Of a stretch of DNA of 64,000 bases, positions 10,886 to 22,570 are shown piece after piece (position 1 is the stretch's first letter; each line of letters starts with the position of its first letter). The DNA is from Puccinia triticina. Its lineage: Eukaryota > Basidiomycota > Pucciniomycetes > Pucciniales > Pucciniaceae. The position numbers and the translations under genes are program-made. The stretch is taken from the NCBI RefSeq assembly GCF_026914185.1, contig NC_070569.1, positions 248,001-312,000 of the forward strand, in the 5' to 3' direction. Below the pieces are notes generated by a model. It was not told the DNA's origin. It was given only the letters and a program-made list of their open reading frames with translations, and did not search any database.

Positions 10886-11650
10886 AGGGTCACACCATCA
10901 CCAGGTGCCATCTAGTTACTTATGATAAACATAAAGGGTCTGTGAAAAGCTTAGTTGAACTTCTAGTAGCTGCTGGGACACTTTCAGAAACCACCCAATT
11001 GGAACAATAACACTCTTTGGACAGCTTATCAACTTCCTTGGACTTCAAATTCTCTTCACAGAACTTTACATTATATATTCAGATACTCAGAAATTCAGTC
11101 ATTCAACCCCAAATCATTCACAACCTTCAGAAATTACAATTATCAACCCCATCATTAATCATCATTGCATTGCATTCCTCCTTGGTCTCATTGTCAGGCA
11201 GGAAAATTATTGTATTCTTCAGAAGTGGAATTTAGTCTAATATGTGTCTGTCTCAAGGATATTGCCTTCAGCAGAGTTAGATCTTCTTAAACATTCACCC
11301 CTCATTGATAATTGGACCTTCTTTTGGAAACTGGACTCTTTGGATTGGATACTGGACTATGGATATTCTGGATACATAGGACTATTGGACTTTGGATTGG
11401 ACTTGGATACCTTGGACTCAGATATACTGGACTTGGATTATACTTGGATTCTATTTGGCTTTGGACACTGGACTCTTTCTCCTTGGCTTTGGACACTGGA
11501 CTCTGGATTTGGACTACTACTCAGGACTTTGGATTTCAACTTTTGGAGGAAGAACACTGGACTTTGGACCTTGCACTCTTGGACTCAACATTCTTCAACT
11601 CTTTCTGGATCAACCTTCTCTTTGGTGCATTGCCTGGGGACAGACAATAA
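10886..11650 (+). repeat. low-complexity TTGGACT-rich region before the 3' LTR of A
   Basis: From about 11300 to 11600 the sequence is built from irregular repeats of TTGGACT/TTGGATT. Open frames over it encode only Leu/Asp/Trp-rich low-complexity peptides, so I do not call genes here. Confidence 0.6.
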
Positions 11651-11662
11651 GTTGGGGGAGGA
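11651..11662 (+). other. polypurine tract of element A
   Basis: GTTGGGGGAGGA lies directly before the TGTGG start of the 3' LTR, the position and composition expected for the plus-strand primer. Confidence 0.7.
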
Positions 11663-12630
11663 TGTGGTGCTCCATTCCAAACCATAAGTAGTACTTTATT
11701 GCTTTCTTTTACATATATTCATCATTACATTGAACATTTCCCCATAACCCTTCACAAATACCTCATTATTATTACATATTCAGATTCTACATCAAATTTC
11801 ACCTATGGTCACTCATACATAGTACCCCCTTATCTTCAATGGTTCAGTAGTTATAGAGGATATAAGACTTACAGACAACCTACAGTCTTCATTAGTTACA
11901 ATACTCATTTCATTAGTAACCTACTTGAATCATTACAGTACATTCCTTTCACATATTTATTCTCACATACTAAACCCTTTACATACATTTCTCATTATGT
12001 ACTATACCTATTGTACACATTACATCATTGGATCTGTGCTTACCTCTTTCAGTAGTGCTCATCATTACAAGTTGTTACTATGTTCTCATCACTCTTCCCC
12101 ATTAGTACATTCTTTTATTCCCATAACCAGCATTCCCCTTTCAGCATTGCTGATCATTACATACTGTTACTATGTTCACATCACTTTTCCCCATTTGTAC
12201 ATTCCTTTATTCCCATAGCCAGAGAACTCCTCATTGTCTGTGCTCATCCTTCCTTCATATAAGAACTGTCCTTCCCCCCTCACTTGTACCTTATGCAGAA
12301 TATATAGATAATTTTAGATACAGAAATTATAAGTGCCCATTCTCATCAACCCATTGCCATTGAACCATTGCCCATTGCTTCCCCCCCCCCTTTCAACCAT
12401 TGCTCCAACTCTCTTACCCTCAGTAGTCAGTAGTTAAGCTCATAGTACTAGCTCCTAAGATCAAGCAGAAATCAGCCACACCTTTTCTTCTTTTTCTTAG
12501 TGTTACTCTCATCCCCTCAGCATTAGTCAGGAAGGCAGCCTCATCAGCACCCTTGCATAGCTTACATTAGTACTAGTGTTGCTATCCATTTCCCTTCCAA
12601 GCTCTATTCTCCCCTTTGAGTAGTTCCACA
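11663..12630 (+). repeat. 3' LTR of element A, 968 bp
   Basis: Begins TGTGGTGCTCC and ends GAGTAGTTCCACA, with short inverted ends TGTGG/CCACA. Its last 444 bases match 1-444. Relatives with the same 3' end (GAGTAGTTCCACA) are the solo LTR at 60625-61533 and the relic ending at 43521. Confidence 0.88.
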
Positions 12631-13049
12631 CCGCTACACCGCTGCAGGGCAAAAGCCCACTACCCACCCAGAACCCCCCCTCTGATCCCACCCAACCATT
12701 GGTGTGGGTTGCTGTGCTTTGGAATAAATTGAGAGGACTATTGCTGATTCACTTAACGTCCAGGGAGCAACAGTCAACTGTGGCACCCAAGACAGGGTTG
12801 GTTACATTGAGTTCAATGAACCTCCCCCTTCAAACATGACTTGATGCAGGCATGAACAACCCATTCCATTTGATGTATTTAAATTTTCCAAGTCCGCTAG
12901 ACACAATAGGGATTACCAGTCAATTTGAAAATGTCAGAAGTCACAAATCTTACTGTTCCACGTGCCATATCACTTTAGAAAAGAACTCAACAATTCACAA
13001 TATGTGTAGTACTGCATGTACATGCACACCCCCCAGAGGTTACATTAGA
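12631..13049. other. unassigned sequence after element A
   Basis: Starts with ACACCGCTGCAGGGC close to the element A end, a motif also found at 24847-24880 (reverse) and 39857-39893. No gene or other repeat was recognised. Confidence 0.4.
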
Positions 13050-13212
13050 GGTGTTGCGTGTTTTTTTTCAGGAGCGCTGCCACCTTCAGTCTTGCACTCC
13101 GCTCCACTCCATTCTGCTTTGTCTGCGTTCCGCACCCTCCGCACTTCACACTGATTGCAAAACTGAAGGCGGCGGCACACGGAACTCAACGGCAGAACTG
13201 GACTCAAACCAA

Positions 13213-13409
13213 CGCTGCAACAAATAAAATACATTGAGCGTATTGGGTAAACATTTTTCATTGAAGATGCATACCTAAATTTCCAATTTTTTGTTTTTAG
13301 CCGTGATCATACAGATAGCGCCTAAAAACAAAAAACTGGACATGTAGGTATTCATCTTCAATGAAAAACATTTACCCAATACACTCCATGTATTGTATTT
13401 GTTGCAGCA
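13213..13409. repeat. small fold-back MITE
   Basis: Two arms of about 95 bp in inverted orientation (GCTGCAACAAATA...TTTTTAG and its complement), roughly 85% alike, around a centre near 13308 containing GTGATCAT. Sits inside LTR-like block D copy 1. No target duplication was identified. Confidence 0.7.
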
Positions 13410-13760
13410 TTGCTCAAACTGAACAGGCCAGCACAGACTGGCTAGCGGAGGCGGCAATTGGGGGAAGCAGTGGCATCCAAAGTGGGCTACGTCAGCAGGC
13501 TTAGCTGGGGCTGAGGCGGCGTGTGGGATCCTGACATCATAGGCTAGACAGGGGTGTGGAAGCTAGGGAGAGGAGTTTGACAGTGGGTAAAGGCAAGCAA
13601 CAGAGGCAACAGGAGTGAGCGTGAGAGCGGAGCTTGGCGGATGACGTGCGTGTGTGTGTATAGCACTTGGCAGATGACAAGTGTGCGCATGTGAATGGAG
13701 TTGCCGGAAGGTTTGCGTGAGAGGCAGGCGGAGAATATATTTTAGCTCTCTTTCTTTTCT

Positions 13761-13770
13761 CTATAAAACC
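13761..13770 (+). promoter_or_regulatory. TATA-like box of LTR-like block D
   Basis: CTATAAAACC after a pyrimidine-rich stretch, in the part of the block expected to be the U3/R boundary. Confidence 0.3.
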
Positions 13771-14113
13771 ACAGTGGGGGAGGGAGGATTCTTCTTCATA
13801 CTCCCCACAGACTCTCTTTTGTGGACTGTTGTGTGTGCTTCTTTTACTTGGTGTAGGTTTCAAAGCAGATTTCACATTGCAGAATTGCTTTATGTGTTAC
13901 GGTTGTGCTTGCTGTGTGGCTGTTTTCTTGGATTTTTTTTTTTGCAGAGTTATCTTCTTTATACAGTGGAGCTTTATTTTATGGTTTAATTTTGCAGAGC
14001 TTTATTATTATACCTGCTTTACTTTATTCACCCCGCTGGAAGCCCTACAATGTTGGTGGAGCTTTGGAGCGGAGTTATCCAAATCACCCAAATTTCTCTA
14101 TAATAATTTTGCA

Positions 14114-14325
14114 GAGGAGTGGCGCAGGCACTTTTGTGATGGTGCCACTTTCTTCCACTACAACAATTTATTCAGATGTGGGACTAGTATAAACCGTCTG
14201 ATATCAGACAGCTCATGCAGCAAACTCAATAAAGACGCATCAACTTGCTTCTGCAAACTAAATGAAACCAAATTGAATCAATCTCTGGCTGAATTGGGGG
14301 TCAAGAGGAATGGTGACATTAGCAC
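14114..14325 (+). pseudogene. hAT transposase gene, first recognisable exon (BED-finger region)
   Basis: Starts after a 3' splice site (AATTTTGCAG, ending 14113). The frame EEWRRHFCDG...FRCGTSINRL...SSCSKLNKD matches my memory of the zinc-finger region of fungal hAT transposases, followed by NETKLNQSLAELGVKRNGDIST. It breaks at 14325 at the MITE G target duplication; the frame resumes at 26284 (QE) and reaches a donor GTAAGA at 26291. It is part of one gene continuing at 26358, 28311, 38571, 43525, 45100 and 47714. Upstream exons were not found. Confidence 0.65.
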
Positions 14326-14348
14326 TAGATATGGCCAAACGGGTCCAG

Positions 14349-15610
14349 TGTAAGAGTCCAACTGGGACTCTTCACTGAAGGACTCAAATGGGGCGCGGAG
14401 AGCTCATCTCGTGAGGTTCAGGGCCCAAGTTGCATGTATTTCAGATGGGAAAGAAGAATCTAGCGTGGAGAGAATGATCTCTCTTTAGTATCTACAACCT
14501 GTTGATGAAGAGAGAGAGAAGAGCAAGAAGGAGAAAAGGAAAGGGACTTACCTAGCGTGGAGAGAATGATCTCTGCCAGGCTAAGTAGAAGGTGGGGGAG
14601 CCGGGACTGTATGGGTCCCACTCTGTACTTTGTGAAATTTGTGTGACACCCTAGGAGGGTGTCAGCCTGTATGTAACTAACCATGTCTGAGAGGGTTGTT
14701 ACTATCAAGATGATGGTGTAAGATGCCAAGGATGGGCCAATGGGTTCGTGGTAAGACCTGTAAAAGGTTTCACTCTATCAGTAATCTTGACTGAGAGGCT
14801 TGCTCAATTAAGGCGCATCCAGATCAACACAGGGTGTTAATAGGCATCCAAGGAATAACTCAACTTGGGTTCGTGGGTTTACCTACAGAAAGGTAAGGGT
14901 AATCAAGAGTTGATGTTATTCCTGAATTGAAAGATGGGTGAGAATGAAGGCACTGTTTAACTATGTATGTGTTAAACCTTGCTATAATAATATTCTGAGG
15001 GATAAACAGTCCTGAGGGGCGTGTTTATATAGAGGGGAAAGAGCAGGAGGGAATATGAGGCGCTTGGAGGCGCTTCAGGACCAGGGGGGAACTGGAAGCG
15101 CTCAAGGGAAGCAGATCCTCATGAGGATCAACATTGGAAATGATCAGGGCAGTGTAATGATCAGTACTGATCCTGGATCAGTAGCTGTGCACACTAGCTG
15201 ATCATAACCAATCATTGATTCCATTCAGTGCTCTTTGAATTGGATTACATCATGTATTGTTCATGTAATTATATCATAACCAATATATTATGTAAATGGG
15301 GACTGAGGCGTAACAGGGGATAAATGAGTGATACCTGTCTTGGGGTATTTCACGTGTACAGTAATATTACAATGTATTGTAATCTTACTGTTGCACGTAA
15401 CTTAACTCTCATAACAACAGCACATTATGGTAACTGTATTTAACTATGGTTATCTGTAATGTAATGTATAACAGGAGTACATTCTTAAGCTTGTATCAAA
15501 TGATATACATATGTAATAAAGGTGTAAAAAGGAATGTACTATATGTAATTTGAACAATTGCAGGTACTTGGTACGTGTAAGGTACTGTGACATGTACTCT
15601 GTGGCTGACA
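14349..15610 (-). repeat. 3' LTR of element E, 1262 bp
   Basis: On the plus strand it runs from TGTAAGAG to GGCTGACA; on the element strand it starts TGTCAGCC and ends CTCTTACA. A purine-rich stretch on the minus strand (complement of 15611-15640) is the polypurine tract. Contains one TACATATGTA-like site (15506). Confidence 0.85.
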
Positions 15611-16065
15611 GAGGGGGACTCACAGTCTCCCCTCCTATAAAAGAGAGAAGAGAAAAAAAGGAGGAAGAATGAGACATATGTTTTTGGGGTTTAGTGTTAA
15701 GAAGTGGAATGTGAGAGGAGAAGGAAGTGAGAGAAGGATAAGAGATATGTTTTTGAGGTTTACTGTTACTATGTGAAATTTGAGAGGAGAAGGAAGTGAG
15801 AGAAGGGTAAGAGGAGAAGGTGGGAGATTGGAAGATAGCCAACAAGGAAGGACAGAAATGATGTTTGGCAGGGCGCTGTTGGTTTTGTCGAGCTGGGACA
15901 ATATACGGTGATGATTGGGGAGCCAGGATTGTCAAGGGAGGGGGGTCAGGGACATAACAGATGAGGTTGGTTGATACTGAGGAGTGAAACGGAATTAGAA
16001 TTGGCCAGGTTGTGGAAGGGGAAGAAGGGGAAGGAGGGGATGTGCAAGAAGGAAAGGGGGGGCTG

Positions 16066-17766
16066 CCGCTGCGCCTCAACACGCGCCTAGTTGGATTCTG
16101 TCTGAAGGCTGCGAATGGGTTTCCGTGTAAGCGTCTGCCCCTGTGGAACTGGTGGAAGGGGCGGTTGTTGGGGGGAGCATAGGGGACATACCCCTCTCTG
16201 TCTATGACCTTGTCAAGTAGGTGCTGCAGTGTATCTTCGGAGTAAGTCGGTTCGGCGAAAGCAATTGAATCAGGGGAACATTGCTTGCTTATCAAGTCGG
16301 CTTCAATACGCTCCGCCTTGATCGCCACTGATACTCCCACCGCCACTGCGTGGGCGGCTTCGATAGAAAGAGGTTGGGATGCTAAGTGGGCGTTGATGTC
16401 CTTGTACATCTTGATAGAGGACACCTGTAAGTCGGGGAACTGATTGTCTGCATCCAACAAGGCGACTCTCGCCGGTCGGCCAGTCGGACGGCCTGGTTGA
16501 GGGGCTGCAGATTTGTTCGAAGAAGAAGCCCACGCTTTGGGTGGGGTGTAATCTGCAGGTTTAGAAGGGGGGGTGAAGGATGGAGGGATCTCAACGCGCG
16601 ACTGGTTTTGTTGGCCTCGCCAGGCTCCGTTATCGCTGCCGCAGTTTTGGTTGCAGAAGTGGCAGAGACCAACCAAATCCAAGTACGCCTTGAGGCGCCA
16701 GGGACAATCCCCTCTGTAATTGATGGCAGAAGATGCAGATGTTGTGGAGTGTTGTCGGAGCGAAGTGGCCGGGCGAATGCTCTGAAAGAATGTTGAAACT
16801 CGGCTTTTGAACTCGGCGTATTTGAATTCCAGGCTTTCCATGAGCTGAAAATTGTTTACCATGCCAAGCAGTTCAGCCGGCATACCATAAGTCAGGCACC
16901 TTGCTAGTTCGCGGTTGGACAGCAGTTCTGAGTCGAAATTATAAAGTCGTTGAAGCGTTCGGCCTCGGGTGCTGAACGTAATGAAAGTTTCCAAGGGTTT
17001 CATTTTCATGTGATGGAGTGAGTGTAGGAGGGAGTCTTTCCACAAGCGGGGCAGGGCTACCTCAAAGAGTCGGTCTTGAAAAGCTTTCCACGGCTTTCCA
17101 ATGAAAGAGTCCGCTTCGTTTGCATACACTGATAAGAGGTTTGTGTCGTTGATGACACGGCCAATGAGGCGAATCTTGTCATCCGTGTGGGTGACCGCCT
17201 TTGTGGAGAACCATACCCGCATGCCGTGTATCCACTTGAGGAAAGGTTTGATCTCCTACGGTGGTCCTTGGAACCGCGGAGCGTCTGAAGTGCTTGTCTT
17301 CTGTAGATTGATCCAACCGGGTTCTAGAGTTGGTGTTGGGGCCGGAGCTCGCGCCGCATCTTGCTCAGCTTTTACGAGGAACAAGTTTTCCATCCGATCC
17401 AACCGTACGGCTGCTGCTTGGTGCTGGTTGTTGTACAGCTTTGCGCTGTCTGTTTAAAATTGAATCATTCTCTTAAAAAGGTCGTCCGAAGACAAAGATC
17501 ATGACTTAGACAACTCTTCCTTCTTGGAAGAACCGGTGCCGGAAGCCAAAACCATTGGATCAGCCATTGAGTTGATGTTTAAGGGGGGGGGGGGGGGGGG
17601 AGAACGTGTTGGAAAGGGTTTTGATTGATGGGGATATTTGTTCCTGCTGTGAGATCTTTGACTCGGTCTCAAGCTGTCTGCGCGCTGCGTTTGCGGCTCT
17701 GATAATTGCCTCCTGATCCCCGAGCAGGATAAGATGATTAGTATTGGTTGTTCGTCTAGTGGACAT
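16066..17766 (-). pseudogene. gag of element E, degraded
   Basis: ATG at 17764-17766 opens MSTRRTTNTNHL, a start I associate with rust Ty3/gypsy Gag proteins. The frame is broken at the 18-G run (17583-17600) and by three in-frame stops before 17223; it is then open to the LTR. The Gag core (17222 down to about 16780) contains WFSTKAV, ALPRLWKDSL, FSTRGRTLQRL and AELLGMVNNF. A degraded knuckle (CHFCNQNCGSDNGAW) lies near 16655-16620, with the last Cys replaced by Trp. Downstream is a Pro-rich linker that loses coding character near 16066. No protease follows. Confidence 0.75.
17583..17600. repeat. G homopolymer, 18 bases
   Basis: An uninterrupted run of 18 G on the plus strand (C on the gag strand of element E). 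It coincides with the frame change in gag; either replication slippage or a sequencing length error could explain it. Confidence 0.8.
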
Positions 17767-17778
17767 GCAACCGGCAGC

Positions 17779-17854
17779 CACTACCAAGATGGATGAATTT
17801 GCGATGTCGTATATTGATCAATATAGCGTATATTGATCAATTTATATTGATCAA
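17779..17854 (+). repeat. left TIR of the CACTA element
   Basis: 76 bp, identical to the complement of 24868-24943. Contains repeated TATTGATCAA. Confidence 0.92.
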
Positions 17855-20800
17855 TTTTTTTTTTATTCCTGTTGATACCTTTGTCTGTGTTCCATGTCTC
17901 ATTAATACTCTTCTATAATCTCTCTACTTCCCCCTGTGTTAGCTTCAAGCCACAGGAATTTTTTTTTTTGCCTGATAAAATTCATGAATTTCTACATGCA
18001 CCATTCAATTCTTCCTGAAAATGCAAGTTTTAGGATTAATCCAGGGTAGCTGAGGGGTCTCCAATTTTTTTCTTTTTTTTACATCAAAAATTGATGTTAT
18101 CAGAAGTCTCCAAATCTACTTTTTTTCAAAAAAGGAAAAACATTGACCCCTGACCTCTCTCATGATAACATCCTGCAATCATTCTTAACTTGGTTGGTTG
18201 AACTTCCTGAAGATATTGCATATCATACTTGAAGTACTACATGCATGGAAGGCCTTTTTGAAATTAGTTTAGCATGGTTTAGCATATTTTTGTCAGGTTC
18301 TTTTTTTTATCTACTTTTGTTATCAACCACGGATTGATGAGGAATATTTCCTCAGAAAATTTCATTGGGAAATTTTTCTGCATATAAAACCCAGAAATAT
18401 TATATTTGGGGTCACATCCATTATGCAGCAGCTATAATCTGATCAGTTGCCAAATAGCACTACTTTGGTCGTTTCTTGGTGTTTCTGCAACTATATCTCA
18501 TCCCAGCGTGGGAATTTGTCTGCCATATGGTTACCAAAATGTTTACAAGCCCCCAAAGTTCCATTTTGTTCCTTTACTGACCACAAAACCCCCACATGTA
18601 GCAGGTACAGTCTGATCAGTGTCCAATTATCACTACTTTGGTAGTTTCTGGGTGTTTCTGCCACTATATCTCATCCCAGCGTGGGATTTCTTCTGCCAGA
18701 GTGTTACCAAAATGTTAAAAAGCGGCCAAAGGTTCATTATGTACCTTTGCTGACCACAAAACCCCCAAATTTGGCAGCTCAGTCTGATCAGTTTCCAAAT
18801 ATCACTACTTTGGTAGTTTCTGGGTGTTTCTGTTGCTATATCTCATCCCAGTGTGGGAAGTCTTCTGCCATATGGTTACCAAAATGTTTAAAAGCGGCCA
18901 AAGTTTCATTATGTACCTTTGCTCACCACAAAACCCCCAAATGTAGCAGCTACAGTCTGATCAGTTTCCAAATATCACTACTTTGGTAGTTTCTGGGTGT
19001 TTCTGCTACTATATCTCATCCCACCGTGGGAATTCTTCCGCCATATGGTTACCAAAATGTTTACAGGCGGCCAATTTTTCATTATGCACCTTTACTGACC
19101 ACAAAACCCCCAAATGTAGCAGCCACAGTCTGATCAGTTTCCGAAAAATCACTACTTTGGCAGTTTCTGGGTGTTTCTGCCACTATATCTCATCCCAGCT
19201 TGGGAATTCTTCTGCCATATGGTTACCAAAATGTTTACAAGCCCCCAAAGTTTCATTATGTACCTTTGCTCACCACAAAACCCCCAAATGTAGCAGCTAC
19301 AGTCTGATCAGTTTCCGAAAAATCACTACTTTGGCAGTTTCTGGGTGTTTCTGCCACTATATCTCACCCCAGCGTGGGTATTCTTCTGCCATATGGTTAG
19401 CAAAATGTTGACAAGCCCCCAAAGATTCATTTAGTACCTTTACTGACCACAAAATCCCCAAATGTAGCAGCTACAGTCTGATCAGTTTCCAAATATCACT
19501 ACTTTGGTAGTTTCTGGGTGTTTCTGCTACTATATCTCATGCCAGCGTGGGAATTCTTCTGCCATATGTTTATCAAAATGTCAACAAGCCCTCAAATTTC
19601 CATTATGTTCCTTTACTGACCACAAAACCCCCACATGTAGCAGGTACAGTCTGATCAGTTTCCAAATATCACTACTTTGGTAGTTTCTGGGTGTTTCTGC
19701 CACTGTATCTCATCCCAGCGTGAGAATTCTTTGGCCATATGGTTACCAAAATGGTAACAAGCGTCCAAAATTTTATTACGTACCTTTGTTCACCACAAAA
19801 CCCCCAAATGTAGCAGCTACAGTCTGATCAGTTTCCAAATATCACTACTTTGGTAGTTTCTGGGTGTTTCTGCCACTATATCTCATCCCAGCGTGGGAAT
19901 TCCTCTGCAAGAGTGTTCCAACCCACGCTGGAATGAGATATAGTGGCAGAAATACTCAGAAACTACCAAAGTAGTGATAATTGGACACTGATCAGACTGT
20001 ACCTGCTACATGTGGGGGTTTTGTGGTCAGTAAAGGAACATAATGGAACTTTGGAGGCTTGTGAACATTTTGGTGACCATATGGCAGACAAATTCCAACA
20101 CTGGGATGAGATATAGTGGCAGAAACACCCAGAAACTACCAAAGTAGTGATATTTGGAAGCTGATCAGACTGTAGCTGCTACATTTGGCGTTTTTGTGGT
20201 CAGCAAAGGTACATAATGAAACTTTGGGGGCTTTTACAAATTTTGGTAACACTCTGGAAGAAGAATTCCCACGCTGGGATGAGATATAGTGGCAGAAACA
20301 CCCAGAAACTGCCAAAGTAGTGATATTTCGAAACTGATCAGACTGTACCTGCAACATGTGGGGGTTTTGTGGTCAGTAAAGGAACATAATGGAACTTTGG
20401 AGGCTTGTTAAAATTTTGGTAAACATATGGCAGAAGAATTCTCACTCTGGGATAATATATAGTGGCAGAAACACCCAGAAACTACCAAAGTAGTGATATT
20501 TGGAAACGGATTAGACTGTACCTGCTACATGTGGGGGTTTTGTGGTCAGTAAAGGAACACAATGGAACTTTGGGGGCTTGTAAAAGTTTTGGTAACCATA
20601 TGGCAGAAGAATTCCCACGCTGGGATGAGATATAGTGGCAGAAACACCCAGAAACTACCAAAGTAGTGATATTTTGAAACTGATCAGACTGTACCTGCTA
20701 CATGTGGGGGCTTTGTGCTCAGTAAAGGAACATAATGGAACTTTGGGGGCTTGTAAAATTTTTGGTAACCATATGGCAGAAGAATTACCACGCTGGGATG

Positions 20801-22315
20801 AGATATAGTGGCAGAAACACCCAGAAACTGCCAAAGTAGTGATATTTGGAAACTGATCAGACTGTCGCTGCTACATTTGGGGGTTTTGTGGTGAAAAAAG
20901 GTACATAATGAAATTTTGGCTGCTTTTAAACATCTTGTTAACCATATGGCAGAAGAATTCTCAAGCTGGGATGAGATATAGTGGCAGAAACACCCAGAAA
21001 CTACCAAAGTAGTGATATTTGGAAACTGATCAGACTTTAGCTGCTAAATTTGGGGGTTATGTGGTCAGAAAAGGTACATAATGAAACTTTGGGGGCTTTT
21101 AAACATTTTGGTAACCATATGGCAGAGGAATTCCCACGCTGGCATGAGACATAGTGGCAGAAAAACCAAGAAGCTACCAAAGTAGTGATATTCGGAAACT
21201 GATCAGACTTTAGCTGCTACATTTGGGGGTTTTGTGGTGAGCAAAGGTACATAATGAAACTTTGGCCGCTTTTAAACATTTTGGTAACCATATGGCAGAA
21301 GACTTCCCACACTGGGATGAGATATAGCAACAGAAACACCCAGAAACTACCAAAGTAGTGATATTTGGAAACTGATCAGACTGAGCTGCCAAATTTGGGG
21401 GTTTTGTGGTCAGTAAAGGTACATAATGAAACTTTGGAGGCTTGTAAATATTTTTGTTACAATATGACAGAAGAATTCCCACGCTGGGATGCGATATAGT
21501 GGCAGAAAAACCAAGAAGCTACCAAAGTAGTGATATTTGGAAACTGATCAGACTGTAGGTGCTACATTTGGCGGTTTTGTGGTCAGCAAAGGTAAATTAT
21601 GAAACTTTGTGTGCTTGTCAACATTTTGGTACCAATATTTTGGAAGATTTACCAGGCTGGGATGAGATATAGTCGCAGAAACACCAAGAAACAACCAAAG
21701 TAGTGCCATTTGGCAACTGATCAGATTATAGCTGCTGCATAAGGGATGTGACCCCAAATATAATATTTCTGGGTTTTATATGCAGAAAAATTTCCCAATG
21801 AAATTTTCTGAGGAAATATTCCTCATCAATCCGTGGTTGATAACAAAAGTAGACAAAAAAAAGAACCTGACAAAAATATGCTAAACCATGGTAAACTAAT
21901 TTCAAAAAAGCCTTCTATGCATGTAGTACTCCAAGTATGATATGCAATATCTTCAGGAAGTTCAACCAACCAAGTTAAGAATGAGTGCAAGATGGTATCA
22001 TGAGAGAGGTCAGGGGTCAATGTTTTTCCTTTTTTGAAAAAAAGTAGATTTGGAGACTTCTGATAACATCAATTGTTGATGTAAAAAAAAGAAAAAAATA
22101 TTGAGACCCCTCAGCTACCCTGGATTAATCCTAAAACTTGCATTTTCAGGAAGAATTGAATGGTGCATGTAGAAATTCATGAATTTTATCAGGCAAAAAA
22201 AAAAAAAAAATTCCTGTGGCTTGAAGCCAACACAGGGGGAAGGAGAGAGATTATAGAAGAGTATTAAGGAGACATGGAACACAGACAAAGGTATCAACAG
22301 GAATAATAAAAAACA
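17855..22315. repeat. large fold-back: inverted arrays of a 173-bp repeat
   Basis: An outer unique arm (17862-18425) returns inverted at 21735-22312. Inside, the left half holds about 9 tandem copies of a 172-176 bp unit (GATCAGTTTCC recurs at 18441, 18614, 18786, 18959 and onward). The right half holds about 11 copies in the opposite orientation; the switch is at about 19912-19920. Units include CATCCCAGCGTGGGAATTC and CCACAAAACCCCCAAATG. Several 60-140 codon frames run across the array because unit length is not a multiple of three; they are not genes. Confidence 0.88.
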
Positions 22316-22570
22316 AAAAAAAATCCAAGTTTATTAAATTCACAAAAACATGGCAGAAAAGATCTAAGTTTTGGTGTGCAGCCACATGGTGGCCACTGTT
22401 GAATAGATTACCCCCAAGCACCATGTGCCATGGATAGACCCTCCAGCTTGTGACAGTGCAACAAGCAAAAAAGGGCCAGCATTTTTTATTCTCAAGCAGG
22501 GGCCTATCCAAGCGAAGTAGGGGGCCTGCAGGGAGGGGCCAGGACAAAACTGGAACCCCTGGGGGGACAA

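Larger units (their letters stand above)
1..12630 (+). mobile_element. Ty3/gypsy LTR retrotransposon A (5' end outside window)
   Basis: The first 444 bases repeat the last 444 bases before 12630 with three substitutions and one C-run length change, so they are the two LTRs of one element. Between them the order is gag, protease, reverse transcriptase, RNase H, integrase, which is the Ty3/gypsy order. The element is at least 12.6 kb because it holds two solo LTRs of other families (2494-3317, 3588-5035) and about 3.2 kb of extra sequence between pol and the 3' LTR. The base after the 3' LTR starts ccgct, the expected target duplication, but its partner lies outside the window. Near-identical LTRs imply a recent insertion, yet gag is broken. 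Confidence 0.88.
13050..14100 (+). repeat. LTR-like block D, copy 1
   Basis: Shares ordered segments with 44167-45075: GGCTAGACAGGGGTGTGG at 13541 and 44450, CGTCAGC...GGGGC.GAGGCGG just before it, and a T-rich tract with repeated GCAGAG/GTGGAGCTT further on. Parts also recur at 62340-62400. A TATA-like CTATAAAACC (13761-13770) supports an LTR with a promoter on the plus strand. Exact ends and target duplication were not found. Confidence 0.5.

Noticed and set aside
11244..11691. Three overlapping frames of 99-147 codons
   Set aside because: Low-complexity TTGGACT-type repeat translates openly in all three frames.
15450..16065. C-terminal extension of the element E gag frame
   Set aside because: The frame runs through the polypurine tract into the LTR; the Ser/Pro-rich translation is chance open sequence.
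18406..21757. Many 60-140 codon frames (for example VSGCFCHYISSQRGNSS-like)
   Set aside because: They are readings of the 173-bp tandem unit in rotating phase, on both strands of the inverted array.
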